Origin: Diabrotica undecimpunctata
Lineage: Eukaryota > Arthropoda > Insecta > Coleoptera > Chrysomelidae
Length of the DNA: 64,000 nucleotides
Assembly (NCBI RefSeq): GCF_040954645.1
Contig: NC_092806.1
Coordinates: 6,076,001 to 6,140,000 of the forward strand
Direction of reading: 5' to 3'
Shown: positions 43,262 through 53,885 of the stretch, piece after piece
Layout: every line of letters begins with the position of its first letter
Numbering within the stretch: position 1 is the first letter of the stretch
Translations under genes and position numbers: made by a program
The notes under the pieces: generated by a model
Told to the model about the DNA's origin: nothing
The model's input: the letters and a program-made list of their open reading frames with translations, nothing else
Database searches by the model: none

Positions 43262-43650
43262 TTTTTTTGTTCAAATCAGTTGACATAGTTATAAATCAGG
43301 ATGACAAAGAATTTTTGAATTCAGTGGAATTGCCTGGATTCCCACATAACAATTTACAATTAAAAGCAGGATCAATTGTCATTATGCTACGTAATATTAA
43401 TCAACTTCAACTATGCAATGGAATGAGACTGACTGTAAAAAAGCTAATGCATAAAATCATTGAGGCAACAATCATCAAGGGAAAACACAAAGGAGAGGAT
43501 GTCTTGATCCCAACGTATACCCATGATTCCAACGAATGTACCATTTGTTTTTAAACCTTTACAATTTCTTGTGCTTTTGGCTTTTGCAGTGACAATAAAC
43601 AAATTACAAAGCCAACTGTTGGATGTTTGCGGAATTAACTTAGATTCCAT
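43262..43650 (+). pseudogene. Helitron Rep/helicase C-terminal fragment
   Basis: The frame open to 43554 reads KEFLNSVELPGFPHNNLQLKAGS, IVIMLRNINQLQLCNGMRL, TVKKLMHKIIEATIIKGKHKGE and DVLIP. After one frameshift (about 43508) it continues as PMIPTNVPFVFKPLQF, LVLLAFAVTINKLQSQLL, DVCGINL. This is the conserved end of the Pif1-like helicase of Helitrons (EFLNSL..SGLPPH.L.LK.G.P..LLRN, CNGTRL, AFA.TINKSQGQ). The Walker motifs and Rep domain are absent. It is cut off on the right by an RTE LINE starting near 43650. Confidence 0.85.
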
Positions 43651-45005
43651 GTTCCTTCTGCATTTGTAACTCGTTGAGTCCATGGTATTTTCAAAATCCT
43701 TCTATAGCAACACATCTCAAATGATTCCAACTTCTTTATATTATCCACTTTTAGTGTCCAGCTTTCCATTCCATACTACACAGTCTTAAGGGTCTTATAC
43801 TCAGCTCCAGAGGAAAGTCTCGATTAACAAACATTGTTTTCATTTTTATAAATGCTTGTCTTGCAAAATTAATGCGTGTCCTTATTTCTCCACCTTGGTC
43901 ATTGTTTTCATTTACCCAATTTCCCAGATATTTGTAGTTATTCACTCTTTCTACTTGTTTTTCCTCGATATCCAGCCTTCCTACTGTATGTTGCTCAGAA
44001 ATAATGATGCACTGGTTTTCTTAACGTTCATTAGTAGTCCATATTTTATATTGACTTGATGTAATCTATTAGTAAGTGTTGCAGTGCTTCTAGACTGCAA
44101 AAACAGCGGTGTCGTCTGCGAATCTTATGTTGTTCAAGATTTTTCTATTTTTTGATATACCCTGTTGATACCGCTGTACAGATTGAATAACAATGGGGAC
44201 AGCCGCAACCCTGTCTAACACCTCTTTTAATACCTATAGTTTTCTGTATCGACATTTTCGGTTCTAACCTTTGCTTTTTGATTCCAGTACAGATTGATAA
44301 TAACCCGTATATCTCGACTATCCACATTCTTTTCTTTTAACAGTTTTATGAGTTTCTGATGTCGTTCTCTATCAAAAGCTTTTTGATAATCTATAAAGCA
44401 GACATAGAGATCTTGGTTCATATCTAGTCGTCTTTGCGCGAGAACGTTAAAAGCGAACAGAGCCTCTCTCGTTCCTAGTCCTCCTCTGAATCCAAACTGG
44501 GTATAATCTATATCTTCTTCTATTTTTTTGTATAGTCTTTCGTGTATTATTTTGAGAAATATCTTAAGTGTGTGGCTTATTAAGGAAATTGTTCTGTATT
44601 ATGAGCATTCTGTCGCATGTACTGACTTTGGTAATGTTACAAACGTGGACAGTAACCAATCTTCGGGTATTACTTCTGTTGTATATACTTTGTTGAACAG
44701 ATCTAAAAGTATATGCAGTGTTTCTTTGTCAATGCATTTAATTATCTCAGTGGGTATCTGATCTGGACCTACTGTCTTTGCATTTCTAATTGCCTGTTAT
44801 AATTCGCACATTATTATTTTCGGTCCTCTTTGTTCTTGTGGTTCTTTTTGTATCATTCTATCATCGTCGAATAATTTCATTACGTATTCTTGCCAAGATC
44901 TTAGTTTATCTGTGATGTGTGCAATGAGTTTACCATTATCATCTTTGAGTATCCCATAGTGTGCTCGCTTTTTGGTATTTGTTAGTTCTTTTATTTTTTT
45001 TATGC
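43645..45005 (-). pseudogene. RTE-type LINE (family A-related), RT with lesions
   Basis: Minus strand from 45005: HYGILKDDNGKLIAHITDKL, RSWQEYVMKLFDDDRM, VGPDQIPTEIIKCID, EDWLLSTFVTLPK, YRTISLISHTLKIFLKIIHERL, YTQFGFRGGLGTREALFAFNVL, then YVCFIDYQKAFDRERHQKL (first Asp; open 44421-44227). Next are a damaged GVRQGC..SPLLFNLY, a missing or broken active site, INVKKT-like sequence, RVNNYKYLGNWVNENND, MESWTLKVDNIKKLESFEMCCY and RRILKIPWTQRVTNAEG, ending near 43645. The C-terminal block and tail are absent. Many frameshifts. Confidence 0.85.
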
Positions 45006-46103
45006 ATATTAGTTTTATGTATATTGGTTATCAAAAAGCATTAAATTAATTTAACATTTTTGATACATAAAATGTTTTTTTGCTTTTATTTTATGTTAAT
45101 TTATTTAGACATATTATTTAATATTCTAAGGGGGTACGAAATTTCCGGATCATCTAGTCACATTTTAATAATATTGCACGTAGCCATACGTTAAATAATA
45201 ATACAAACAAATTTCTCGTAGAAATTTGGGGATTTTTTTTTTGTTCTTTGTGTTTATTATATTTATTTAAATTTCTAATTTGAAAAACGCTGCTTTTTAT
45301 ATCTAATCATGTTTTTTTTAGTTCTATTTGTAATTTTACTCGAAAAACTTAAAGCCAGTCACCCAACCATTAATTACCAATCTTTATCCATCATCAATCT
45401 TATTTGGGAAAACGAAACAACGTTTTTCCCATTTTTTTCGAGCTTCTTCTTCCGTCACGATAATCCTGCAAAGGTGCCTGACCATTTTATCTTGTTTAGT
45501 TTGATGGCATGATGGGCCGGGATAAAACCGGAAATGACAGATTCTCAAATAATCGTTATCGATTGTCGGATCTCGTCTGCCTTTGGACGCATTAGATAAG
45601 ACTATAACAAAGGTATAGAAGCGGCAAACGCACTGATCTTGAAAATAAGAAAAATTACTTTGTTTTGATGGGTTTGAATGTTTTTATGTTGGGGATTCCA
45701 TTGGTATTTTCTCTTAAGATTAAAATAAGGTTATATTTATTCAAAGATTTAGTTAGAGGCTTAAATATTAAGACCTAACACTAATTATATTTTTACATGA
45801 TTAATGTTAATCAGACGAATATGCAACACTGGCTAGAGATTGTTAAGTATAATTTTCAAAAATCCAATTTTTTGAAAATTATACTTATAGCAGATAGCCG
45901 TAGCCTTCTCTGTGGCTGTATTAGTCTTAGCTTTCCTACAGGATCTTCTGACAATATTGTCACAAACTAATCGCATTGCTTATATAGTGATCCTTTTACA
46001 AGTTAATTTTCTCATGTTCCAACTTGAATGCACCGTACCGACGTTGAGCAGATATTCAGAAATACATATTTACGATTTCCTTTTACCTTTTTATCTATTT
46101 TCT
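45006..46103. other. Intergenic stretch
   Basis: No coding similarity. Holds a long hairpin at 45845-45886. Confidence 0.5.
45845..45886. repeat. 18-bp-arm inverted repeat
   Basis: AAGTATAATTTTCAAAAA (45845-45862) pairs with its complement (ending 45886) around a short TCCAA-type loop. No gene is adjacent, so it is probably a MITE core or random snap-back rather than a regulatory signal. Confidence 0.8.
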
Positions 46104-46836
46104 TACAGGGTGTTTCAAAAAGGTATGTCATAAATTAAATCACGCATTCCGGGGACAAAAATAAATTATTTGAATCCAACTTACCTTAGTAAAAAAGTGT
46201 ACACAAAAAAAGTTACAGCCCATTGAAGTTACAAAATAAAAATTGTTTTTTGCATTATCTCCTAAACTACATGACATTTTGTAATAAAAATGTACACGTT
46301 ACTTTCTTATTATGAAAGCATTTTTCATAAAAAAGAAACAACAAAATCTAAGCGCACAGAAAAATTTTAATGAGGTGTGCAGCCCTAAGTCCCCCCAAAC
46401 TTTTGAGAACGTTCAAATCAAATGAATTTTGTGGCATCATTAGTTTAACACAATATTTTAAAAAATTTTTGCCTTGTGCAAAAAGGGTGTACACATGTGA
46501 AATTATAAATATAATTTCAGTTATTGAGGACTGTATTACATAGGGCTGATTCAAATAAATTAGGATATGTGGTAAAAGGTTATACAGATTATAGTAAATT
46601 AAGTTTATACAAAGTTTTACCAATTTTTCTCCTGCACACACTCGCGGTATTGACAGGCTTACACTCGCGGTTGCTTTTCATACGCGGAATCTGTCCGGGT
46701 GTTGCTTTCTGAATACGTGTTTCGCGGTACTAACACTGAGATCACGAGATAGAGCATATTTTGCGTCTGTACACGATTTTAAACAGTATTTGCGGTATTT
46801 GTCGCGTATCTAAAACCAGGAGAAAGATAATTAGTT

Positions 46837-46990
46837 AACGACAGTCAACAGGGGAGAGAACACCGTGTCACCAAACGACAGTCAACAAGGGAGAGAGAGC
46901 GTTCATTCTCATCGATAGACAACAGGCAAGAGAGCCGTACGTCTGTACCAAACGATAGGTAACAGGCAAGAGAGAGTCTTTCTTCTTTGC
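46837..46990. repeat. Degenerate tandem repeat, about 38-bp unit, four copies
   Basis: Each unit has a variant of ACGACAGTCAACAGGGGAGAGA, here split as ACGACAGTCAACA and GGGGAGAGA: at about 46837, 46875, 46914 and 46951, the last two as ATAGACAACAGGCAAGAGAG and ATAGGTAACAGGCAAGAGAG. Spacing is 37-40 bp. It lies inside the mariner-like element. Confidence 0.7.
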
Positions 46991-47284
46991 TATCTTACAA
47001 CTGTCTGTATTTCTAATGGAGTGGGGTTAAAATGTGAGTAGGAAGGGTTGGAGAACGGGAAATAATTGTAAAATTGTGGTAGAATGGTAGCTAGTAATAC
47101 AGCGAAAAAATGACATGATTTTTCGCATGTAAAAAATTGAACATGCCTCCTATCACTTTTTTAAAAAAAAGTTGTTATTATAAGGCTCTTTTCATTAACC
47201 TTTAAACAATTACGTGCAACTAAATAAATGGCTTAAATGAATTAACTAGTACAAAAAATGTTTATTATCTCTATAAATATGATA

Positions 47285-48374
47285 TTACAATAAATGTTCA
47301 AAATGACCCCCATTTTGTTTAATACACACTCGGTATCGTTTTAGTAAGGAAAATCGAATGCGCTGAAAAATCATATTTTTCTGACGAAATTGATTTGCAG
47401 CTTCAATTATTCTAACCCTCAATTGTTGTTGGTCCTCTATTGTTACAGAATACACTTTCTCTTTCATAAACCCCCAAAAGCAAAAGTCCATGAAGTTAAG
47501 ACCTGGACTGCTGGGTGGCCAAGAAATAAGTGCGTCACGACCCCTTCCAATCCACCGACCAGGATAGTGCCTGGAAAGGTATTCCCGGTATGCGGTGGAG
47601 CGCCATCTTGTAGAAACTACATATTTTGCCTTATTGCAATATTCACTTCTTCCAAATACTCTTGTAAATCGTTTGCCAAGAACTGCAAATAATTATCACC
47701 GTTTAAATTGTTGGGAAGAAATACTGGGCCTATTAGATTTTTATCCACAATTCCTGCCCAAACATTAACTTCGAAAGTCCTTTGGTGATGAGTCGTTTTT
47801 TTTTGACGTAAGGATTTTCGTCGGCCCAAATGTGCTGATGGTTTGTTATTCCATTTCTACTGAAAGTAGCCTCGTCGGTAAACAAAATATTTGTAATAAA
47901 ATTAACATTTCGAGTGTTTTCCATTAACAACAAATCGCAAATTCCAATCCTTTTAGGATAATATTCAACCAATAACTCTTGAACTGTTGTTAAGTAATAG
48001 GATTTAAGCAGCTGATCCTTCAAATGCCTCCAAACCCTTACGTGAGGAACATTTAGTTGAACAGCTATTACCCTTGTACTTGTTCCAGGGACTTCTTCAA
48101 TGATTTCTAGAATGTCTTTATCAGTTGCATCCATTATTGGACGACCACTATCGCCAACAACTTACGGTTGGAATGCACCCGTTTTCCGTAAACGACGATC
48201 AATGGTCAGAAATACTCGTCTATCGGTTGTATTTCGATTGGGGTATTTTACTGCATAACGCCTTGCTGCTGCTGCAGTATTTCCTTGACATTCACCTACG
48301 ATATTCCCGATAGTTTATTGAAATCATAATTTAATCTGATCCAACTTGCAGAAAGTTAAATGCATATCTGCCAT
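47285..48374 (-). pseudogene. Mariner-like (DDxD) transposase, broken
   Basis: The probable start is ATG at 48374. The N-terminal part reads GNIVGECQGNTAAAARRYAV, KYPNRNTTDRRVFL, RLRKTGAF, then a TAA, then GRPIMDATDKDILEIIEEVP, TSTRVIAVQLNVP..VWRHL (helix-turn-helix). Catalytic blocks: ILFTDEATFSRNGI (first Asp), SHIWADENPY-like HQHIWADENPY, then by shift FEVNVWAGIVDKNLIGPVFL, FLQDGAPPH (second Asp), and by another shift GRWIGRGRDALISWPPSSP, MDFCFWGFMKEKVY (third Asp in F-M-D), ending GGHFEHLL. About 39 residues lie between Asp 2 and Asp 3. Two frameshifts and three or more stops. Family lengths (about 350 aa) are met. Confidence 0.87.
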
Positions 48375-48928
48375 TTCCTGAAATGTTTAGGCCATTGTAA
48401 TATCAAAATTTTTAACTTATCTTATTCACACAATAAATGATAGCTTCAAATTATTGACTATTATTGATGGAACTGTTTATAATTATTGTATCCGTAGAAA
48501 CTAGTTGTAATTTTATGGCCAACTAGGAAAAAACTAGTTTTTTAAAAGAGTGATAAGAGGAAAAAAAGTTTTAAAAATAATGTGTTAAACTAACGATGCC
48601 ACAAAATTCATTTGATTTGAACGTACTCAACAGTTTGGGGGGATTTATGGCTGCATATCTACTTTAAAATTGTTCTGTTAGCTTAGATTTTGTTGTTTCT
48701 TTTGTATGAAAAATGATTTCAGAACAACAAAGTAACGTGTCTATTTTATTACAAAATGTCAAGTAGTGTAGGAGATAATGCAAAAAAACAATTTTTATTT
48801 TGTAACTTCAAAGGGCGGTAACTTTTTTTGTGTACACTTTTGTACTAACGTAAGTTGGATTCAATCAATTTATTTTTGTCTCCGGAATACGTGATTTAAT
48901 TTATGACAACTTTTTAAAACACCCTGTA

Positions 48929-50568
48929 TAAGTAGACGATTTCATTTATTTTCAATTCGAGCTCCACTATTGTTCTGAACGTGTTTTGAGTATGTTAGCA
49001 GCGACCTCGTTTTAAAGCAACAATGCTTTTCTTAAATGAAGACTTCTCTTAGAAAGCTAATTAGGTAAACTACAAATCCAAGCTTACTGGAAGCTATTGG
49101 ACGATGTAAGAAATAAACTTTTATTCTGACAATACTTTTACAGGTTACCATTGAAAAACACCATTTTTTATACTTTTTACGTAGATTACGGAGATAAGAA
49201 GTTGAAATTAAAGTACACAATTGCATTTCTTTTTAATTGGAAAGTAAATGTCTATCCCTCTGTTCTTATTTATAATCTCACTCTTTGCATCCAGCCTATC
49301 ATCTCCTGAATCCACTTGCTCAACAATAAATACATTTTTAGAACTATTCGGTGGCCAAAGCCAAGGGCTCCAATCTCATTATACAACGATACATATTTTA
49401 AGTGAGGTGATAGCTACAGCTACTCTCCACAGGTTGCTAAAGAAAAATCAATAATCCTGAGAAAATAAGTTTGTTTTATAATATATTTCGAATTTAATAC
49501 ATGGTTTGAATTAACAAACGAACCTCTTTAGAAGAAGCACTCTGTCTGTCACAATCTCCGGAATCCCTTACGGCTTGCCGACTTAGTCTATAGGTACAAA
49601 TTGTTTCTCTAAATCCAAAACAATTTATGTAGAATCTGCATCCTTCAAGAGACTTAAAATTTTTTCAAGTACGTATGTCCGTTTTTAGTCATTTCAAATT
49701 CCTCGCCCAACCTGATAAAAAATTTACCTGTACAATATCAAGCTTAGCAAAATGCGAAGGAAATGGCTTATGATTATTTTGGAGCAGACTCAACAGAATT
49801 GGTAAAGGTGCACAGCATGCCAAATAATAAAATTATGATACAACGCTGACTGTTCCCATCGCTTTAAAACAGAACTTTGTAAACTATGTGTAATACCAAT
49901 AAACTAAAACCTTTATTATTTATGTTAACTAATATAATTTAATCCGTTTGTTTCTGTTAAAGCTATCAAATTTTTAACCTAAAAAAATTTCCAGGTTAAA
50001 AACAGTAGGATGAATAATCCCTGAAACCTAAATTTATCTCCTCTATTTAGTTTTTAAACGACGCACTTAAATATAAATCCGATTACACAATTTTTGCTCG
50101 TAAACTGGTAATATCCCCTTGTAATTATTTATATATTTTAGTTGAGCGTTGATCCAATTTCAGATAGGTATCAGTAATCCCATAATAATCCTGTAAATTA
50201 ATCAGGATATCTATTCCGGCAGCAATGTCCCGATTCTGCATGGCTTGCTCGAAATGCAAGTTTGTATCCTAATCCGTGATGCAACACTGAGGGATAATAG
50301 ATTATTATATTGGAGTTTTACGACAGTAAAAAATTGAGGATGAATATGAAGGGAATAAAAATAACTTGGTAACATAAATGTTTTGGAAAATCTAAGAGTG
50401 ATTAAATGTATCGAATACGCAACATCGTGGATGAAATTAAAAAAAAAAAAAGAGAAAATGAGGACGACATTTAGATAATTCTGCACCAATTTTAACCACT
50501 AATTTACATGTGTATTGAGATAAGTCCCCTTAAGTAATAACTAAAAATCTTATCATATAATACTCTCA
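48929..50568. other. Intergenic stretch
   Basis: No coding similarity seen. Confidence 0.5.
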
Positions 50569-50955
50569 TCATCATCATCATCATCATCAGAATCCAGCCT
50601 TTATTTGTCACGTCCACTGCTGGACATAAGCCTCCCTTAAACTCCTCCATTCTTTGCGATTTTGTGCTCTTTGTTGCCGATTTTTCGTGATACGCCTGAT
50701 GTCGTCTGCCCAACGTGTAGGTGGTCTTCCTCTACTTTGTTTGTCTGCTCTTGGCCTCCAATATGTAATTTTGCTGGTCCATCGTGAGTCATGCATTCTC
50801 GCTATATGGCTTGCCCAATTCCATTTTAGTTCCGCGATACATTCCACAACATTAGTAATACTCGTCCTTCTTCGTAGATCTTCGTTTCTTATTCGGTCTC
50901 GCAACGTCACTCCCGGCAGAGACCGTTCCATTCGTCTCTATACCAAGACAAATGT
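50569..50955 (-). mobile_element. RTE-type LINE 3' end (family D)
   Basis: The minus-strand frame 50931-50608 is open (107 codons): MERSLPGVTLRDRIRNEDL, RRRTSITNVVECIAELKWNW, ASHIARMHDSRWTSKI, SRGRPPTRWADDIRR, LREAYVQQWT. The tail is (ATG)n, shown as CATCATCATCATCATCATCAT at about 50569-50589. Both the YVQQW C-terminus and the ATG-type tail match the other family D copies. 5'-truncated. No clear target duplication. Confidence 0.9.
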
Positions 50956-51930
50956 ATGGAATGTTTTTTCACAGATCAGACGATAATTCAGTTATGGAAG
51001 CTACATGGACCAAACTTCTTCTACAACATAGTTGGCTGGCTAATGGTATGCCAGCTATATCCTTATACATTGCGGTATTTTGATTGTGGCGGCATAGTGC
51101 TATGTGGCGGTATTACTTGGGTATATCCTAGATCACTGAATCTAAGAATACAGTGGGATATGGACAAAAATGCCAGCTTAGTTCAGCCAGAACTGGCTTG
51201 TAGTTTTATAGCCGCAAAAGAGATAACCTAAAAAGTTATAACTCGGAAAACCATAAAAATACCTTGAATACCTTGAATAGACCACGTGTTACATCAGCGT
51301 TAGTAATGGAGTGTCACGAGTAACTAACTCAAGCTTCGCATGGTAATAACATCATCCTGAGGTGAGTTAAAGGAAAAATAGGAAAAAAGGCAACCGCATT
51401 GCTGACCAACTGCTAAGAAGGCGGCAGGCCTAAGACTTTTAGGACCTGAGGATCTTTTTAATTGGTAGTCAAGAAACTGTCAAATGTCACTCCCATACGC
51501 AAACCGTAAAAAGATGGGAAGAAGGACAAGGATGTAAACTTGCCAGAGTAACACTAAGTAACCTTTAAAAAATCAGCATCAAAAAAGTACTTGGGAATGA
51601 TCAGGAAAAACCTACGCTTGACAGCTAGTTTTTTAAATAGTCCTTGTCAGCTAAGCAAACATCTCCACACACTGGGGCTAATAGACACACCTCTATGCAG
51701 AAAGTGTGAACGAGAAGAAAAAACTGTAAAGCATTTTCTATATAAATGTCCGGAATTATCGTCAATACCAGAGTACGCGTTCAGCGAGCCCTGGTCTATA
51801 CCTGCCCACATAAGGAAGATGTCCTCTGGTGACTTTCTTTCCACCTTCCTAGAAATATCTGCATGGACAATGAGCTTAGGACGACAACTCTCTAGGAGGA
51901 TGCACAATTGGTCAATTTTGGTCTAACTGC
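50956..51930 (+). pseudogene. R1/I-type LINE 3' fragment
   Basis: The C-terminal part is clear: open frame 51591-51926 with PCQLSKHLHTLGLIDTPLCRKC, EREEKTVKHFLYKCPELSSI. This is the cysteine/histidine end (HL..LGL.DSP.CR.C...EET..H.L..CP.L) that follows RNase H in R1/I-group LINEs. Upstream (about 51390-51590), NRIADQLLRRRQA matches the last RNase H motif and VKRWEEGQGCKLARV follows. The open frame 50956-51231 (LRYFDCGGIVLCGG) may be a decayed thumb region, but this is weak. Confidence 0.7.
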
Positions 51931-52024
51931 TGGGGGATTTGACTCGCCCTCTCTTAAAGATACAGGTGCATATTAAATATGACACATACGCGCTAATGCA
52001 CGAGTTTAAAAGAGTCTTAAAAGA

Positions 52025-52485
52025 TTTTATTGGCCACTATACAGCCCGGATTTAAGTCCAATCGAGCATTTATGGGACATTTTAAAACGCCACATTTGGA
52101 AAAGAAATCCTGTTTCTATAACTCTAAAAGAGCTAAGAATTGCAGCACTTCTTCTTCTTCTTCAGCCTTCATTCATCCATTGTTGGACATAGGCCTCCTC
52201 CAATTGTTTCCACGCTTCCCTATCTTTTGCAATTCTCATCCACTGCTTTCCAGCTACAGCTGTTATATCGTCTATCCATCTCTTTTTTCCCACGCTTCTT
52301 TTTGTTTCTCGAGGTCTCCAGAATGTCACTTTATGAGACCATCTGTTGGTGTCTTGTCTGTTGGTGAATTGCAGCACAATAAGAATGAAATACAATTCTT
52401 CAAGCATATATTCAAGATTTAACTCCGAACATCTCACGACAGTTACTACAAGCGGTAGTCACCGCTCGAGAAGAGAATACTCGCT
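52025..52485 (+). pseudogene. Tc1-like transposase C-terminus, split by a LINE
   Basis: Before the LINE: WPLYSPDLSPIEHLWD, then ILKRHIWKRNPVSIT, LKELRIAA. This contains the catalytic Glu block of Tc1-like transposases. After the LINE (from 52378) the sequence continues as ILQAYIQDLTPNISRQLLQAV. Only this last part of the gene is present; the upstream side abuts the R1/I-type fragment. Confidence 0.78.
52149..52365 (-). mobile_element. RTE-type LINE 3' end, 217 bp, with 12-bp target duplication
   Basis: Duplication GAATTGCAGCAC at 52137-52148 and 52366-52377. The minus-strand coding end reads SHKVTFWRPRETKRSVGKKR, WIDDITAVAGKQWMRIAKDR, EAYVQQWMNEG. The tail is AAG-type (CTTCTTCTTCTTC on plus, 52149 on). 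Extremely 5'-truncated. The C-terminus is family D-like although the tail is GAA-type. Confidence 0.92.
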
Positions 52486-52489
52486 AATA

Positions 52490-53358
52490 ATTTTAAAGCA
52501 AGTTCTAATAAAATTTGAAGAAACATATTATCAAGTTGCTTATGGAGAAAAATATGCATAATAAAGTTTTAGGTTAGATATGACAAACGATTTCTTATGT
52601 TTCTTCTAATTAAAATCATATTTCCGTCTCTCTAGTGATACTTTATATATCACTTCTATATCTATATTCTTTAAACAAAATAAATTAAATTAAATTTTCG
52701 GCTATATCACTCTAATTCTTCTACAAACCAAATAAGGTAGTTCAAAAATAGAGATTTTCAGTGTAGTCGTTCACAGAACTGCAAAAAGACGTAGTCCCAT
52801 CAAAACTTAAAACTACATTTTCAACTTTGAGTATTAAAAGTCCATCGCTGGCGTCGAAAGTTTTCCATCGCGTCTCTCTAGCGCTAGATTTGGAAGCGGA
52901 ATAAACGTAATGTTTATGCAGATGTACTTCAAAACCGAAATTACCAGCACGTTCCAGAAATTAGAGAGAAGTAACCACTAGAGATGTGTCTGTTAGGCTG
53001 GAATAGTCGCTAACGAATCTTCTAACTAAACTATTTATTAAATTAATTTTTGGACGTTTGATCACGAATTTAAAGAAATTTTAATTGTTTTGCTCCTACT
53101 TCTTTTTTAAGGCCATTTCAATTTATTTAAGTTTTATTTTAATTACTTTCCAGTGTTTAGGTCATTGTTGATGGGGGTTATGGTTATGGAGTTTCCAAAA
53201 TCAATTTTGTGACCTGTATGGGAAAGGTGTTAACCTACAACTGAAATTTAATTAAAATTGCGAATAAAAATGGAATGTTCATAAATCCTATATTAGATTC
53301 TACGATTCGTTTGGCCTATATAAGATCGGACGCAGTCTGTACAAAGAAGTTCATAAAA
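52490..53358. other. Intergenic stretch
   Basis: No coding similarity. CCTATATAAG at about 53312 is a TATA-like site with no gene recognised downstream. Confidence 0.45.
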
Positions 53359-53790
53359 CTTAATTTTTAAAATAATCGTCGTATATTATAACATCAACGT
53401 TTCGAAATTTACGCGATTCCTCTTCAAGTGACAGTCATAACTTTGATTTTTTCTAAAGGGAAAGTACATTATGTGACATCTTATTTAAAAAATTTTGAAA
53501 TACTGATTACAAAAATTATAATACTTTGATTCGAAAAATTGCAGAATTTAAATTACGCGAGAAAGAATTTTATTAGGTACCTTGCAACAATTTAATGAAT
53601 TTTTGTTCGTTTGAGGTAATCTTTTTTAGATTTTAGAAAAGATTTTGTTATAAATAGAAGTAAAAAATATTTACTACAGTCTAAATTACTACAACTAAAT
53701 TAATGATTCAAGATACGTAACGAACTGCAAGTGACAACTAATACTAAATAAACAAACGGCAGAGTAATTAGAAGATCAAACTTATTTTCT

Positions 53791-53833
53791 CGGGGCTGGT
53801 AGAAATCCAACTTTTTTTTTTCTGCCAGCCCCG
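53791..53833. repeat. Hairpin at the 5' junction of the family D LINE
   Basis: CGGGGCTGGTAGAAA (53791-53805) pairs with TTTCTGCCAGCCCCG (53819-53833) with one mismatch, around a T-rich loop. It lies between the target duplication and the first LINE codons. Confidence 0.9.
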
Positions 53834-53885
53834 AAAACAAGCTAGCTTCCGCTCAAAATTTGGAACAAATGATCACCTACAAACA

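Larger units (their letters stand above)
46106..48926 (-). mobile_element. Mariner-like element with very long (about 380 bp) terminal inverted repeats
   Basis: It starts CAGGGTGTTTCAAAAAGG at 46106 and ends with the complement of CAGGGTGTTTTAAAAAGT at 48926. TA lies immediately outside each end (46104-46105, 48927-48928). The inverted similarity continues inward for about 380 bp on both sides (to about 46480 and from about 48550), sharing AAATTAAATCACG, GTACACAAAAAAAGTTAC, TTGCATTATCTCCTA and CAAATGAATTTTGTGGCATC. The transposase is on the minus strand (47285-48374). Between the left TIR and the gene is about 800 bp of non-coding sequence with a degenerate tandem repeat. Confidence 0.9.

Noticed and set aside
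43032..43286. 84-codon minus-strand frame over the MITE and Helitron edge
   Set aside because: It crosses the hAT-type MITE boundary and opposes the Helitron reading frame, so it is a chance frame.
45845..45886. Hairpin as a transcription terminator
   Set aside because: Rho-independent terminators are not a eukaryotic feature, and no gene ends there.
46837..46990. Possible CRISPR array
   Set aside because: Units are degenerate with no constant-repeat and variable-spacer structure, and the genome is eukaryotic.
50956..51231. 91-codon plus-strand frame as part of the R1/I-type RT thumb
   Set aside because: Only a loose resemblance; kept inside the broader fragment but not claimed as a domain.
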